Source of the DNA: Eisenbergiella tayi
Lineage (GTDB): Bacteria; Bacillota; Clostridia; Lachnospirales; Lachnospiraceae
Length of the DNA: 64,000 nt
NCBI RefSeq assembly: GCF_001881565.1
Contig: NZ_MPDJ01000001.1
Location: 251,966 to 315,965 of the forward strand
Direction: 5' to 3'
A model generated the notes under the pieces. It searched no databases and was not told the origin of the DNA. It was given only the letters and a program-made list of their open reading frames with translations. The position numbers and the translations under genes were made by a program. Below, piece by piece: positions 43,721-54,011 of this stretch; within the stretch, counting starts at the first letter, position 1; every line of letters begins with the position of its first letter.

Positions 43721-44398
43721 CTACACCTCCGCTTTTCCGACGATTCTGCCGTCTTCAATCCGCACAATCCGATGGGAAAGCTGGGCGATCTCGTTATTAT
43801 GGGTTATCATCACCACGGTCTGATGGAATTCCTCGCTGGTCATTTTCAAAAGCCCCAGCACATCCGCGCTGGTACGGCTGTCCAGATTTCCTGTAGGCTC
43901 ATCCGCAAGCACAATGGCGGGCTTGGTAATCAGCGCCCTGGCTATTGCCACCCGCTGCTGCTGTCCGCCTGACAGCTGATTGGGCATGCTGTCCAGCTTT
44001 TCCTTCAAAGACAGGATATCCACGATCCGGTCAAACAGCGCCAAATCCACCGCTTCCCCGTCCAGCTCCACAGGCAGCGCAATATTTTCATATACATTTA
44101 ATATAGGCACAAGATTATAGCTCTGGAATACAAATCCGATATTCCTCCTGCGGAAAATAGTGAGCTGCTCATCATTCATTTCCGCAAGTTCCTTTCCCCG
44201 CACCTTTATACTGCCCGAGGTAGGCGTATCCAGGCCGCCCATCATATGAAGCAGGGTAGATTTTCCGCTGCCGCTGGTCCCCACCACCGCCAGGAATTCC
44301 CCCTGCTCCACCGACAGATCTACTCCATCCAATGCCTTTGTAAGATTGGTGCCCTGTCCATAATATTTTTTTAAATCCGCTGTCTGCAAAATTGTCAT
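43721..44398 (-). CDS. ABC transporter ATP-binding protein (MacB/LolD type)
   Basis: 225 aa. Walker A GTSGSGKSTLLH (about residues 36-47), Q-loop FVFQSYNLVPILNVYENI, signature LSGGQQQRVAIARAL (about 140), Walker B IVLADEPTGNLDS and the H-loop VVMITHNNEIA. Matches the small ATPases that pair with FtsX/MacB-type permeases. The start has AAGGAG. It is the first gene of a two-gene unit with the large permease. Confidence 0.95.
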   Translation of the reverse strand: MTILQTADLKKYYGQGTNLTKALDGVDLSVEQGEFLAVVGTSGSGKSTLLHMMGGLDTPTSGSIKVRGKELAEMNDEQLTIFRRRNIGFVFQSYNLVPILNVYENIALPVELDGEAVDLALFDRIVDILSLKEKLDSMPNQLSGGQQQRVAIARALITKPAIVLADEPTGNLDSRTSADVLGLLKMTSEEFHQTVVMITHNNEIAQLSHRIVRIEDGRIVGKAEV

Positions 44399-44434
44399 TT
44401 CTGCTCCTTCCCTGTTTGCTTATTTGTTTTAATC

Positions 44435-44464
44435 CGTAACCATTTATAATTCTGAAAGGTTACG
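44435..44464. promoter_or_regulatory. Inverted repeat in the ABC-transporter promoter region
   Basis: CGTAACC (44435-44441 as read on the plus strand) and GGTTACG (44458-44464) form a perfect 7-bp inverted repeat with a 16-nt spacer that contains a TATAAA-like -10 on the minus strand. Probable binding site for a dimeric regulator, perhaps the adjacent response regulator. Confidence 0.45.
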
Positions 44465-44536
44465 TTTTTCATTTGCATTTAGTCTACTATGGAATTGTTG
44501 CAGAAAAGTCACAGAAACAGAAAGAAATACCAAAGC

Positions 44537-45670
44537 TTATCTGAATTCCTTATTTAATAAATAGACGGAAAATACCGAGCCTTCTCCTTCGGAGGAGGTA
44601 AGCCTGATATAACCGCCCTGCTGGGAAATGATTTCGCGGGTAAGATACAGCCCTATTCCAAGCCCGGGTATCCCCGCCACCTCTTCCTCTCTGTAAAAAC
44701 GCCGGAAAACAGCGGCCTGATGTTCTTCCCTGATTCCTTTGCCCGTATCGGAAACATCAATCCGGGTGTACATTTCCTGAGGGACTGCCTCCACCCGGAT
44801 TTTTCCTCCGGACGGAGTATATTTCACAGCATTATCCAGAAGATTGAATATGGCCTCCGCCGTCCATTTCTTATCGTGGGGAAGCTGCAGTTCCTCCGGA
44901 CAAATGGCTTCCACCTCTATTTTCTTTGCCTCCGTGGAGAATAAAATGCCTCCCAGGGCTTTCGCCAGCGTTTCATACAGTAACCCTTTTTGTTTATGAA
45001 GTGTTATCAGGCCGTTTTCCAGACGGGAAGTCTTTACCAGCGCCTGCATGAGAAAATTCAGCTTCTCCACCTGAGAATTCATAGCCTCAAGGAATTCCCT
45101 TCTTTTTTCCGCTGTCATCTCCTGATCCCCTGCTGGCTCCGTCAGCGCCGCTTCGATCATTTTAAGATTGGTCACAGGAGTCCTGACCTGATGGGAGATA
45201 TCAGAAACCAGGGACTGTAATTTTTTCCTGTCCTCCTGTGTGTTCGTTCTGGCATTATCCATCATCTCATAAAGCCGGCAAAACCTGCCGCCCAGCCTGG
45301 ACAGAAGCGTTTCCTCCTCCAGGCCGGTTATTTCACGGAACTTCTCCACAGGACATATTTCCTCCTCTTGATTCCATATGCCCTCCATGGTATCCAGCAG
45401 TCTTCCGACATCCGCCATAAACCCTTCCAGTTCCTTTTTTTCAAGGAAGTACATCACCGCCGTCCAGACAGCAGCCAAAACAAGAACGCTGCCGCCTGCC
45501 GCCAACGCCCCAATCTCCCCTGTAACTGCAAAAAAGCCTCCGACTGCCGCTATGGCCGCCAGAAGCATTCCCGTTCCGATTATTGTTCTGCCCCGCTTCC
45601 TGAAGAAGGAGCGTCTTTCAGGTAAAATCTGTCTCTGCAGCATTTTCCCCTGCGATATTTGTCCCTGCAT
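44537..45670 (-). CDS. Sensor histidine kinase
   Basis: 377 aa from the ATG at 45670; other in-frame starts at 45730 and 45643 are possible and none has an ideal site. Two membrane segments close together (about residues 30-75) with almost no extracellular loop, then DHp box LVSDISHQVRTPVTNLKMIEAAL (phospho-His about residue 165), N box IFNLLDNAVKYTPSGG, and G boxes DTGKGIREE and GLGIGLYLTREI. The lack of a sensing loop is typical of kinases that sense through a partner transporter. It follows the response regulator and lies just upstream of the ABC exporter. Confidence 0.93.
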   Translation of the reverse strand: MQGQISQGKMLQRQILPERRSFFRKRGRTIIGTGMLLAAIAAVGGFFAVTGEIGALAAGGSVLVLAAVWTAVMYFLEKKELEGFMADVGRLLDTMEGIWNQEEEICPVEKFREITGLEEETLLSRLGGRFCRLYEMMDNARTNTQEDRKKLQSLVSDISHQVRTPVTNLKMIEAALTEPAGDQEMTAEKRREFLEAMNSQVEKLNFLMQALVKTSRLENGLITLHKQKGLLYETLAKALGGILFSTEAKKIEVEAICPEELQLPHDKKWTAEAIFNLLDNAVKYTPSGGKIRVEAVPQEMYTRIDVSDTGKGIREEHQAAVFRRFYREEEVAGIPGLGIGLYLTREIISQQGGYIRLTSSEGEGSVFSVYLLNKEFR

Positions 45671-45701
45671 ATTCCGTCCGTCTTTCCCTTTCCCGCCTGT
45701 C

Positions 45702-46397
45702 TCAGCCGTCACTCCGCCCGCTTTTTGCATTCCACAGGTATCCCATCCCGTAGACAGTTTTAATATAAGGATGGCTGCCTTCCAGCTTGCCTCTCATCCG
45801 GCTGATAACCGTTGTCAGTGTATGTTCATCCACAAAATTCCCCTGATCGTCCCACAATCTTTCCAACAGCTTCTGTCTCGTAAGGACAATTCCCGGATTA
45901 TGGATAAAAATGCCCAGAAGCCGGTATTCCAGCGGAGTAAACGGAATATCCCTGCCGCAATAGGAAGCGGACATACTCTCCAGGCCGATCCGAAGCGCTT
46001 CATCCTCATAACCGTCCTCTGCCCTTTCTTTTGCTGGTGAAATCAGCTGCATAAGCCTTTCCGTCTTTTTCAGGAAAATCTGTATGGAAAAGGGTTTGGT
46101 CACATAGTCCGCCGCTCCCAAATCATATCCCTTAAGCACATCCTTTTCCAGATCATTGGCCGTGAGGAAAATCACTGCCGTTTTCCATTCCTGCTGAATC
46201 TGTTTACAGAGGGTAAAGCCGTCGCCATCCGGAAGGTTTACGTCCAGAATGACCAAATCATATCTTAAGACCCCCAGCTTTTCCCTGGCCTCTCTGCAGC
46301 AGAACGCCGATTCCGTCCCCATTCCCCTTCCCTGCAGATGATAGGCAAGAGTGGTATTCAGCAGTGTATCATCTTCCACTATCAATACCCTATTCAT
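45702..46397 (-). CDS. OmpR/PhoB family response regulator
   Basis: 231 aa. Receiver domain with VLIVEDDTLL acidic pair, phospho-Asp in DLVILDVNLPDGDG (about residue 52), conserved Thr in FLTAND and Lys in ADYVTKPFS. C-terminal winged helix (about 135-225) ending GSHPYIKTVYGMGYLWN. Its start overlaps the 3' end of the transglycosylase gene, so the two are likely co-transcribed. Probably activates the ABC exporter downstream; the 7-bp inverted repeat at 44435-44464 is a candidate site. Confidence 0.95.
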   Translation of the reverse strand: MNRVLIVEDDTLLNTTLAYHLQGRGMGTESAFCCREAREKLGVLRYDLVILDVNLPDGDGFTLCKQIQQEWKTAVIFLTANDLEKDVLKGYDLGAADYVTKPFSIQIFLKKTERLMQLISPAKERAEDGYEDEALRIGLESMSASYCGRDIPFTPLEYRLLGIFIHNPGIVLTRQKLLERLWDDQGNFVDEHTLTTVISRMRGKLEGSHPYIKTVYGMGYLWNAKSGRSDG

Positions 46398-47130
46398 TAT
46401 TTTGTCCCGCCTGCTGAATCTGCTCTCCTTCCTGCAAAATACGATCCGCTTCTTCCCTGGTCAGATATTTCTGTTCCACCATACATTCCACCACTGTCCG
46501 CTGCCTCTGGACCGCCAGCTCCGGCCGGTTGGTCAGTGCGTATACAGAAGGCGCATTGGGAATCCCGGCCAGAAGCGTGCTTTCATAATCATTCATCTGT
46601 TCCGGTTCCTTCTCAAAATAACCCTGCGCCGCATCATAGACACAATAATAGCCGCTGCCAAAATAGATGGTATTCACATACAGCTCCAAAATCTCATCCT
46701 TCGTATAATTTTTCTCCAGTTCAAAAGCGACAAACAGCTCGGCCACCTTCCTCAGGAACGTTTTTTCCTGGGAAAAATACATGTTTTTTGCCAGCTGCTG
46801 CGTAATGGAGCTTCCCCCTTCAGCCAGCTTCTTTTCCTTCAGGTTAATAAATACCGCCCTGCCAGTGGAAATCAAATCAATGCCGCCATGCTTATAGAAA
46901 CGTTTGTCCTCCACAGCCACCACCGCATTCTTATAAGTATCCGGCAGCTGTGAAAGCGGCGTATATTTGGGTTTGGAACGGATTTCCTCCACCTTATCCG
47001 AAAGAGGCTCCCCGTCAATGACTTCCTGATATATCTGATAACCCTGCCAGAGCAGACGCCCGCCTGCCGCACCTGCCCCCAACAGGAGAATAACAATAAG
47101 GGTTATTATAAACTTTTTAATAAATCTCAT
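46390..47130 (-). CDS. Monofunctional GT51 peptidoglycan transglycosylase
   Basis: 246 aa from an ATG with AAGGAG 7 nt upstream. One membrane anchor (about residues 8-30), then the GT51 domain: VAVEDKRFYKHGGID with the first catalytic Glu (about residue 80), EGGSSITQQLAKNMYF, RKVAELFVAFELEKNYTKDEILELYVNTIYFGSGYYCVYDAA with the second Glu, and ESTLLAGIPNAPSVY. No transpeptidase domain follows, so it polymerises glycan strands only. It is shorter than class-A PBPs but normal for MtgA-type enzymes. Its leader (47131-47276) holds two GC-rich hairpins (GGCGGG/CCCGCC and TTCAGGCC/GGCCTGAA). Confidence 0.93.
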   Translation of the reverse strand: MRFIKKFIITLIVILLLGAGAAGGRLLWQGYQIYQEVIDGEPLSDKVEEIRSKPKYTPLSQLPDTYKNAVVAVEDKRFYKHGGIDLISTGRAVFINLKEKKLAEGGSSITQQLAKNMYFSQEKTFLRKVAELFVAFELEKNYTKDEILELYVNTIYFGSGYYCVYDAAQGYFEKEPEQMNDYESTLLAGIPNAPSVYALTNRPELAVQRQRTVVECMVEQKYLTREEADRILQEGEQIQQAGQNNE

Positions 47131-47276
47131 TATGCTGCTCCTTAACCTGTATCCGTCAGTCAAAATCATGGCGGGAATAACACAGACCCGCCTTCAGGCC
47201 CGGCCTGAATTATTGAAAAGTATAACACAGAATCCTTATATTTCTTACTAAGGTATTATTAAATTTTTTTAAATTT

Positions 47277-47861
47277 TCAGGCGCGCTCCAGCGCTCCCAT
47301 GCCATACATCATGATATTCTCCGCCATCGCCGCAATCTCCTCAGGGCTGCTGACCATACCCTCTGCAAGCCATTTCTGGAGCAGGCCGATACAGCCGGCG
47401 CTGACAAATGCATAAAAAAACTCAATCTGCTTAGGAGTTGCCGAGCCGAAATAGCGTGAATAGGTTTCCACACATTTTTCCCTTCCCAGATTAATCAGGC
47501 GGAGCGCGAAATCTTTATCCCCATAGTCTCCCAGAGTAACGGTGCAAATATCCGCATTTTCTTTCAGACAGCGGAAAATACCGGTTGTAATTTTTACCGG
47601 TGTCAAATCTTCTTTATCCGTTTCCAGAAGAGGTTCCAGCGCTTTTATAAAATCAGCCATCATTTCCTCTTCCATTTTTTCCAACAGGTCATAGATATCC
47701 GAATAATGGGAATAAAAGGTTCCTCTGTTGATTCCTGCCGTCTCACAGAGTTCTTTTATTGTTATGCTTTGAATGGGTTTTTCCTTCAGCATATCAGTGA
47801 AGGCCTTACGGATAAGCATTTTCGTTACCCGTGTCCTGTAATCCTTCCCCTTCGATTTCAT
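47277..47861 (-). CDS. TetR/AcrR family transcriptional regulator
   Basis: 194 aa from the ATG preceded by AGGAGCAGCAA; a frame open further upstream lacks a better site. N-terminal helix-turn-helix TKMLIRKAFTDMLKEKPIQSITIKELCETAGINRGTFYSHYSDIYDLLEKM is a classical TetR signature; the C-terminal all-helical domain (about 70-190) resembles the DhaS/TetR_C group. Target unknown. It is transcribed away from the long palindrome at 47986-48338, which lies in its upstream region. Confidence 0.93.
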   Translation of the reverse strand: MKSKGKDYRTRVTKMLIRKAFTDMLKEKPIQSITIKELCETAGINRGTFYSHYSDIYDLLEKMEEEMMADFIKALEPLLETDKEDLTPVKITTGIFRCLKENADICTVTLGDYGDKDFALRLINLGREKCVETYSRYFGSATPKQIEFFYAFVSAGCIGLLQKWLAEGMVSSPEEIAAMAENIMMYGMGALERA

Positions 47862-47985
47862 TTGCTGCTCCTGTCTGCGCACCGCAGCGCAATAAAAACA
47901 TGTAAATATATTAAAATGAATCATAATGCTTCTCTTCTTATCATAGCATATCCGCCGTGATTCAGCCATGCCAATCCTGTGACCG

Positions 47986-48338
47986 GGTGCAGATAAAAAA
48001 TATTGGCGCTGCCTCTGCCCTGCCTTCCGCCTGCGTGTCTCCCCTGGCCAGTGCCCGGTGATACCCCGCGGTCCTCCCTGTGCGGCCGCTGCCCTGCAAG
48101 GATTCCTGTAAAGGCCGTATAAATACGCCGGTCCTTAGGCTGCGTTCTTTGCAGCCTTAGTACCGCTGCGCATTTATCCGAGCGAGAGCAAAAACGACTA
48201 AAAGTCGTTTGCCTGCACAGGAACCTTGCAGGGCAGCGGCCGCACAGGGAGGACCGCGGAGTATCACCGGGCACTGGCCAGGGGAGACACGCAGGCGGAA
48301 GGCAGGGCAGAGGCAGCGCCAATATTTTTTATCTGCAC
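47986..48338. repeat. Very long near-perfect palindrome (about 124-nt arms) with nested hairpins
   Basis: The left arm 47986-48109 is the reverse complement of the right arm 48216-48338 with only about two or three differences over ~124 nt. The ~106-nt centre has further nested pairs: ATAAATACGC...TTAGGCTGC with GCAGCCTTAG...GCATTTAT, and AACGACT/AGTCGTT. The element is much more GC-rich than its surroundings. It sits between divergent genes, so it is not simply a terminator. No ORF within it looks real, and no transposase is near. Confidence 0.93.
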
Positions 48339-48525
48339 CCCTGTGACCTTTCTCCGTGGATTTATCTCGCGGGCTGTGCTAAAATATATAATGTCTCAGC
48401 TCCTGCCGGACCGGCGGGCCGTGAAGAATACTGCACGGGAACAGCGGCTCGCTGCTGTGATATTCATGCAGCACTGTGCCAAGCAGGCAAAAGATTTGTA
48501 TCGTTATAAACAGGAGAGTTATATT

Positions 48526-49125
48526 ATGAACCTTTTATTTACAAGACATGGAGAAACGGACTGGAATGTACAGAAACGGATTCAGGGCAGTACGGATACC
48601 GATTTGAATGAAAATGGACGGATACAGGCTGTCCGGCTGGCCCGGCAGCTGGAAACCAACCGGATCAGGCCGGAACGCATTTTTACAAGCCCGCTGAAAA
48701 GAGCCTGCCAGACCGCCCGGATCGTATCGGAAAAGCTGAATACGGAATGTATTGTCAGAGACGGGCTGGAAGAAATTAATTTCGGTTTGTGGGAAGGCCT
48801 GACCTGGACACAGGTTGAGGAACAGTATCCTGAAGAATTCACCGCATGGTATGAAAACAGAAGATACCAGAAGACACCAATGGGCGAATCCTATCAGGAT
48901 CTGCTGGACAGACTGCTTCCTTCTCTGCGCAGCCTGGTGGAAGAGGAAGCTGAAGCCGTTGGTTCCGGTTCCTCTTCTCATTCCATAGTGCTGGTTACCC
49001 ACAGCGCGGTTATTATGTCGCTCATGGCCTATCTGAACAATACGCCTTTTAACCAGATGGTTTCCCATTATAAATTGAATAATACAGGTATTGTCCAGAT
49101 AAAGGGAGAAAGGCTCCTGACCTGA
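48526..49125 (+). CDS. Histidine phosphatase family protein
   Basis: 199 aa from the ATG with AGGAGAG upstream; the frame is open further upstream into the palindrome but that part has no protein-like features. Phosphoglycerate-mutase-like motifs: LLFTRHGETDWN with the phospho-His (residue 8), FTSPLKRACQTARI, EEINFGLWEGL (acid Glu), and VTHSAVIMSLM with the second His. Cytosolic phosphatase for small phosphorylated metabolites; exact substrate not evident. The stop lies inside the following terminator. Confidence 0.93.
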   Translation: MNLLFTRHGETDWNVQKRIQGSTDTDLNENGRIQAVRLARQLETNRIRPERIFTSPLKRACQTARIVSEKLNTECIVRDGLEEINFGLWEGLTWTQVEEQYPEEFTAWYENRRYQKTPMGESYQDLLDRLLPSLRSLVEEEAEAVGSGSSSHSIVLVTHSAVIMSLMAYLNNTPFNQMVSHYKLNNTGIVQIKGERLLT

Positions 49126-49148
49126 GCCGGGAGCCTTTCTTCCTTTAG
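49109..49148. terminator. Bidirectional terminator
   Basis: AGAAAGGCTCC pairs with GGAGCCTTTCT around the TGA stop of the phosphatase gene, followed by TTCCTTT. Shared with the converging acetyltransferase gene. Confidence 0.8.
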
Positions 49149-49186
49149 GAAATCAGGAAAATTTCATCTGTCCGGGCCGGTAAGAT

Positions 49187-49798
49187 TTATTCCAAATCAA
49201 TCTCCAGATCCCGGTAATAATATTTTCGATCCCGTTCTCCGATTTCCCTTATTACTCTGCATGGATTTCCATAGGCCACCACATTGGCGGGAATGCTTCT
49301 GGTCACAATACTCCCGGCGCCTATCACCGTATTTTCCCCGATGGTCACTCCCGGCAGTATCACCGTACCTGCGCCTATCCAGACATTGTCTCCTATGGTA
49401 ACCGGCAGGTTATACTGGGCCTGTCTGTAACGAAGTCCCGGCTCCACGGGATGGCCGGCAGCTGATATGGTTACGTTCGGTGCGAACATGACATGGTTTC
49501 CGATGGTTATCTTCACATCATCCACCAGGGTCAGATTGAAATTGGCGTATACATCATCCCCCATATAGGTATTGCATCCCCAGTTAGCATGAAGAGGCGG
49601 CTCCACATAGCAGTTTTTGCCGACTCCGCCAAGAAGCTTTTTTAAAAGTTCCGCCCTCTTTTCCCCTTCCGACGGGCGGGTATTATTGAAATCATATAAG
49701 ATCTCCATATATTCTGCCTGTTCGCTCAACAGGGCCTCGTCTGTGGGAAAATACAGTTTTCCGTTCTGCATCCGTTCCTTTACTTCTTTTAAATCCAT
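49187..49798 (-). CDS. Maltose/galactoside-type sugar O-acetyltransferase
   Basis: 203 aa. N-terminal helical Mac domain (MLSEQAEYMEILYDFNNTRPSEGEKRAELLKKLLG) followed by left-handed beta-helix hexapeptide repeats (NWGCNTYMGDDVYANFNLTLVDDVKITIGNHVMFAPNV, ITIGDNVWIGAGTVILPGVTIGENTVIGAGSIV). The catalytic His is in SAAGHPVEPG. It acetylates free sugars with acetyl-CoA in the cytosol, typically maltose, glucose or galactosides. Start has AAGGAG. Probably in one unit with the AAA/PD-(D/E)XK gene upstream (14-nt gap). Confidence 0.93.
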   Translation of the reverse strand: MDLKEVKERMQNGKLYFPTDEALLSEQAEYMEILYDFNNTRPSEGEKRAELLKKLLGGVGKNCYVEPPLHANWGCNTYMGDDVYANFNLTLVDDVKITIGNHVMFAPNVTISAAGHPVEPGLRYRQAQYNLPVTIGDNVWIGAGTVILPGVTIGENTVIGAGSIVTRSIPANVVAYGNPCRVIREIGERDRKYYYRDLEIDLE

Positions 49799-49812
49799 AC
49801 CTTTTCTCCTTC

Positions 49813-51504
49813 TTATTCATTCACATGAACCCTGCAAAGCTTTTTAAAGAAAGCAATCCCATATTTTATAAATGTGTGATAGCCTTCTGAACGCAGTCCG
49901 GCATCATACTGTTTCTCTTCTATCTGCGCCAGCGCCTGGAATGCTTTTTCTTCCAGCTGTCCATAGGAATCTGCTACCTTTGTTTCAATAATAATTGCTA
50001 TCCCTTCATACGGCGCCGAACGGATAATAATATCGCTTCTCCCCATACCGCTTTCCCGGTTGGATTCGACAATATAACCTTCCATCATTTTAACTAACCC
50101 AGCGATAAAACCATGGTAATAATCTTCTTTATAATCAAAGAAACTGACCGTCTCCATCAGACTTTTTGAAAGTTCTCTTTCTATTAACGCAATATCTTTA
50201 TTCAGCAGCGCCTTGTATAATGCAGAAAAATCTTTCAGACGGATTTGACCGTCAAACCACTCCATAATGGTATTACGGTATATATATTTTACTTCTGCAT
50301 TAGGAATTGCCAGCGTAATATAGACCGTATCCGCCTGCATATGCTCTCTGACTTTTTTTAAATAACCTGTAAAGAAAAGAAAATTCCAAAGATTATCCTC
50401 CGACTCATGTATTTCTTCATAAGTGATATCTTCATGCACTGGTTTTTCAATACATTCTCCCGCAATCAGATTTTCCAGTTCCAATTTTATACTGTTGTCC
50501 GCATGCTCAATCATATCTCGTATAATCCCATTAGATGATGTATTTGCCCAATACGGCCGTGGCAGCGAATTGATATTGCTTACAGCCTCGTTCACATAAT
50601 TAATCATACTCCATGGATTATACACTTCTGTATTTCCAAAGAAATAACCATCATACCATCTCTTCACTTCTTCTTTTTTTTCTTCTATATCATAAAAGTA
50701 AAGCATATTCCCGACCTCCGGAACAGTGAAGCCAAAGTGTTCCGAATACCTGCTGCTTAAAACAGATATGATTTCCAGGTTATTCAATCCGGTAAAAATA
50801 CTTTCTTTACTGATTCTAAGGCAACCTGTTATCACTGCAAATTCCAGGCTGGGATTTGTTTTCAGGGCAGACTCAAACAGCGATCTGATAAAAAACGTCA
50901 TCTGTTCATAGAATCCGCGGAACCATGCATTTTCCAGCGGCACATCATATTCATCCAATAAAATTATGGCGTTCTTCTGATATACTTTCTGCAGACATTT
51001 GGAAAGAAATTTCAAGGCTTTAAAGTTCTCCCATTCGGAAGCTTGTCTTTTAATGAATCTTTCGAACAAGGCCTTCTCGTCTTCACTGAGTTCGTCGCTG
51101 TAAAGCACGCTCTTATGTCTGTCAAACTCTAAGGCAAGTTCATCGAGGATGCTGGCATAGGCCATTTCAAAAGATGGCTGTTTCGCCGATTTTAATGACA
51201 GGCTTATTACCGGATATTGCCCCATATGGCTGAGATAGGATTCTCCGGCATCCAAAATCTTAAGTCCCCGAAACAGCCTGCTGTTATACCCGGCCTTTCC
51301 TTCCACTGTAATTTCTTTTTCAAAATAATACCGAAGCATGCTGAGAGCCAATGTTTTTCCAAAGCGCCGGGGCCTGGTAAACAGCCGTACCTTGCTGCTG
51401 TTATCCAGAAGTTCCTTAATAAATAAAGTTTTATCTACATAGTAACAATCTTTTTCGATAATTTCTTTAAAGTCTTCTATTCCGATGGGTAATTTTTTTT
51501 TCAT
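49813..51504 (-). CDS. AAA-ATPase-like/PD-(D/E)XK (DUF1703) protein
   Basis: 563 aa from an ATG with AAGGAG upstream. The N terminus PIGIEDFKEIIEKDCYYVDKTLFIKELLD and LFTRPRRFGKTLALSML (a P-loop variant) define the AAA_34/AAA-ATPase_like domain, common in gut Clostridia and Bacteroidetes. Walker B-like IILLDEYDVPLENA at about residue 185. The C-terminal nuclease-like domain has VESNRESGMGRSDIIIRSAPYEGIAIIIETKVADSYG, where Asp and Glu-x-Lys form a PD-(D/E)XK site. These proteins occur in many paralogues and their function is unknown; a role in mobile elements or defence has been suggested. Confidence 0.9.
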   Translation of the reverse strand: MKKKLPIGIEDFKEIIEKDCYYVDKTLFIKELLDNSSKVRLFTRPRRFGKTLALSMLRYYFEKEITVEGKAGYNSRLFRGLKILDAGESYLSHMGQYPVISLSLKSAKQPSFEMAYASILDELALEFDRHKSVLYSDELSEDEKALFERFIKRQASEWENFKALKFLSKCLQKVYQKNAIILLDEYDVPLENAWFRGFYEQMTFFIRSLFESALKTNPSLEFAVITGCLRISKESIFTGLNNLEIISVLSSRYSEHFGFTVPEVGNMLYFYDIEEKKEEVKRWYDGYFFGNTEVYNPWSMINYVNEAVSNINSLPRPYWANTSSNGIIRDMIEHADNSIKLELENLIAGECIEKPVHEDITYEEIHESEDNLWNFLFFTGYLKKVREHMQADTVYITLAIPNAEVKYIYRNTIMEWFDGQIRLKDFSALYKALLNKDIALIERELSKSLMETVSFFDYKEDYYHGFIAGLVKMMEGYIVESNRESGMGRSDIIIRSAPYEGIAIIIETKVADSYGQLEEKAFQALAQIEEKQYDAGLRSEGYHTFIKYGIAFFKKLCRVHVNE

Positions 51505-51607
51505 AATTATTCTCCTTCGGCAAATACACATAAATTTACAATATTATTTTATCATGTATATTTTGTTTCCGCCACCTGACTCTTCAGACGTCTTATTTTT
51601 ATTATCC

Positions 51608-51654
51608 AAAAAAGCTGCCGCAAAAACCCCGAAAGGCTTTTGGACAGCTTTTTT
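51608..51654. terminator. Terminator of guaB, bidirectional
   Basis: AAAAAAGCTG pairs with CAGCTTTTTT over a 27-nt loop. It ends guaB on the minus strand. Confidence 0.8.
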
Positions 51655-51675
51655 AAAGGAAGCGCATTCACGCTG

Positions 51676-53275
<1,600 letters not shown>

Positions 53276-53279
<4 letters not shown>

Positions 53280-53770
53280 TCCGTAAAAACTTTTCTTGGT
53301 GCAACTGATTTAATTGCCGTAACCATGGCGGCATTGGGTTCGAAAATAACTCTCTTCTCTCCATTATATATCATGCAGTAACGGATGTCGGGCTGCTGTT
53401 CCACACCGCTGCTGTAATTAACCTCTTTCAGCTGCCTGTTTTTATAATCATCCAGATGCCATGATTTGATGGGGGCCAGAATCTCCATTCTTTCCATATC
53501 GAAGGTTTCCACCTTCTTACGTCTGGTCCTCGCCATAATCTTATCCACCGTGAGCTGCTTGTCCACATACAGATATTCATACTCCAGATTGGCATTCAGA
53601 TTGACAAAATATGCGCCTACACCTGCAACCACCGCAATAATCAGGAAAACAATAAGTCCCATGATTCCCAGCAGTCCGGTAACCGCAGCAATACCAATCA
53701 ATAATATCTTGAGAGCCGTCATCGCCCCGCTCGGTTTTTTCTGAACCATACATTCAACATAAGTCTCCAT
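53276..53770 (-). CDS. DUF6106 family membrane protein
   Basis: 164 aa from the ATG of METYVECMVQKKPSG, with AAGGGTGG upstream. Two adjacent hydrophobic segments (about residues 18-55) followed by a soluble domain with LEYEYLYVDKQLTVDKIMARTRRKKVETFDMERMEILAP, which fits a pleckstrin-like or BPH fold in DUF6106 proteins of Clostridia. Function unknown. Divergent from the membrane-anchored gene at 54012. Confidence 0.8.
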
Positions 53771-54011
53771 TATACATTCCACCCTTTCAGCCAGACAGTT
53801 TACCCGCCGCTATCTTAGGATATATGATATTACAAAATCCGGTAACATGCAAGTAAGAATCCCTTCAAAACCTGTGTTTCGCCAAAAATTCACAAGGATT
53901 TTAGAAAAATTTTAGAGGTTGTCCCAAACGCTTCATTGACATCATTTAAACAACCGATTATCATAGTAAAAAGGACTAAAGAGCTGTACGACAGCAGAAG
54001 TGAGGATAATT

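Noticed and set aside
47171..47209. Two GC-rich hairpins as a terminator of the TetR gene
   Set aside because: They lie downstream of the AT-rich spacer without a T run and inside the leader of the GT51 gene; only noted as leader structure.
48226..48525. Upstream extension of the histidine phosphatase reading frame into the palindrome
   Set aside because: The family starts at MNLLFTRHGE with its own ribosome site; the extension is encoded by the palindrome arm and has no protein-like features.
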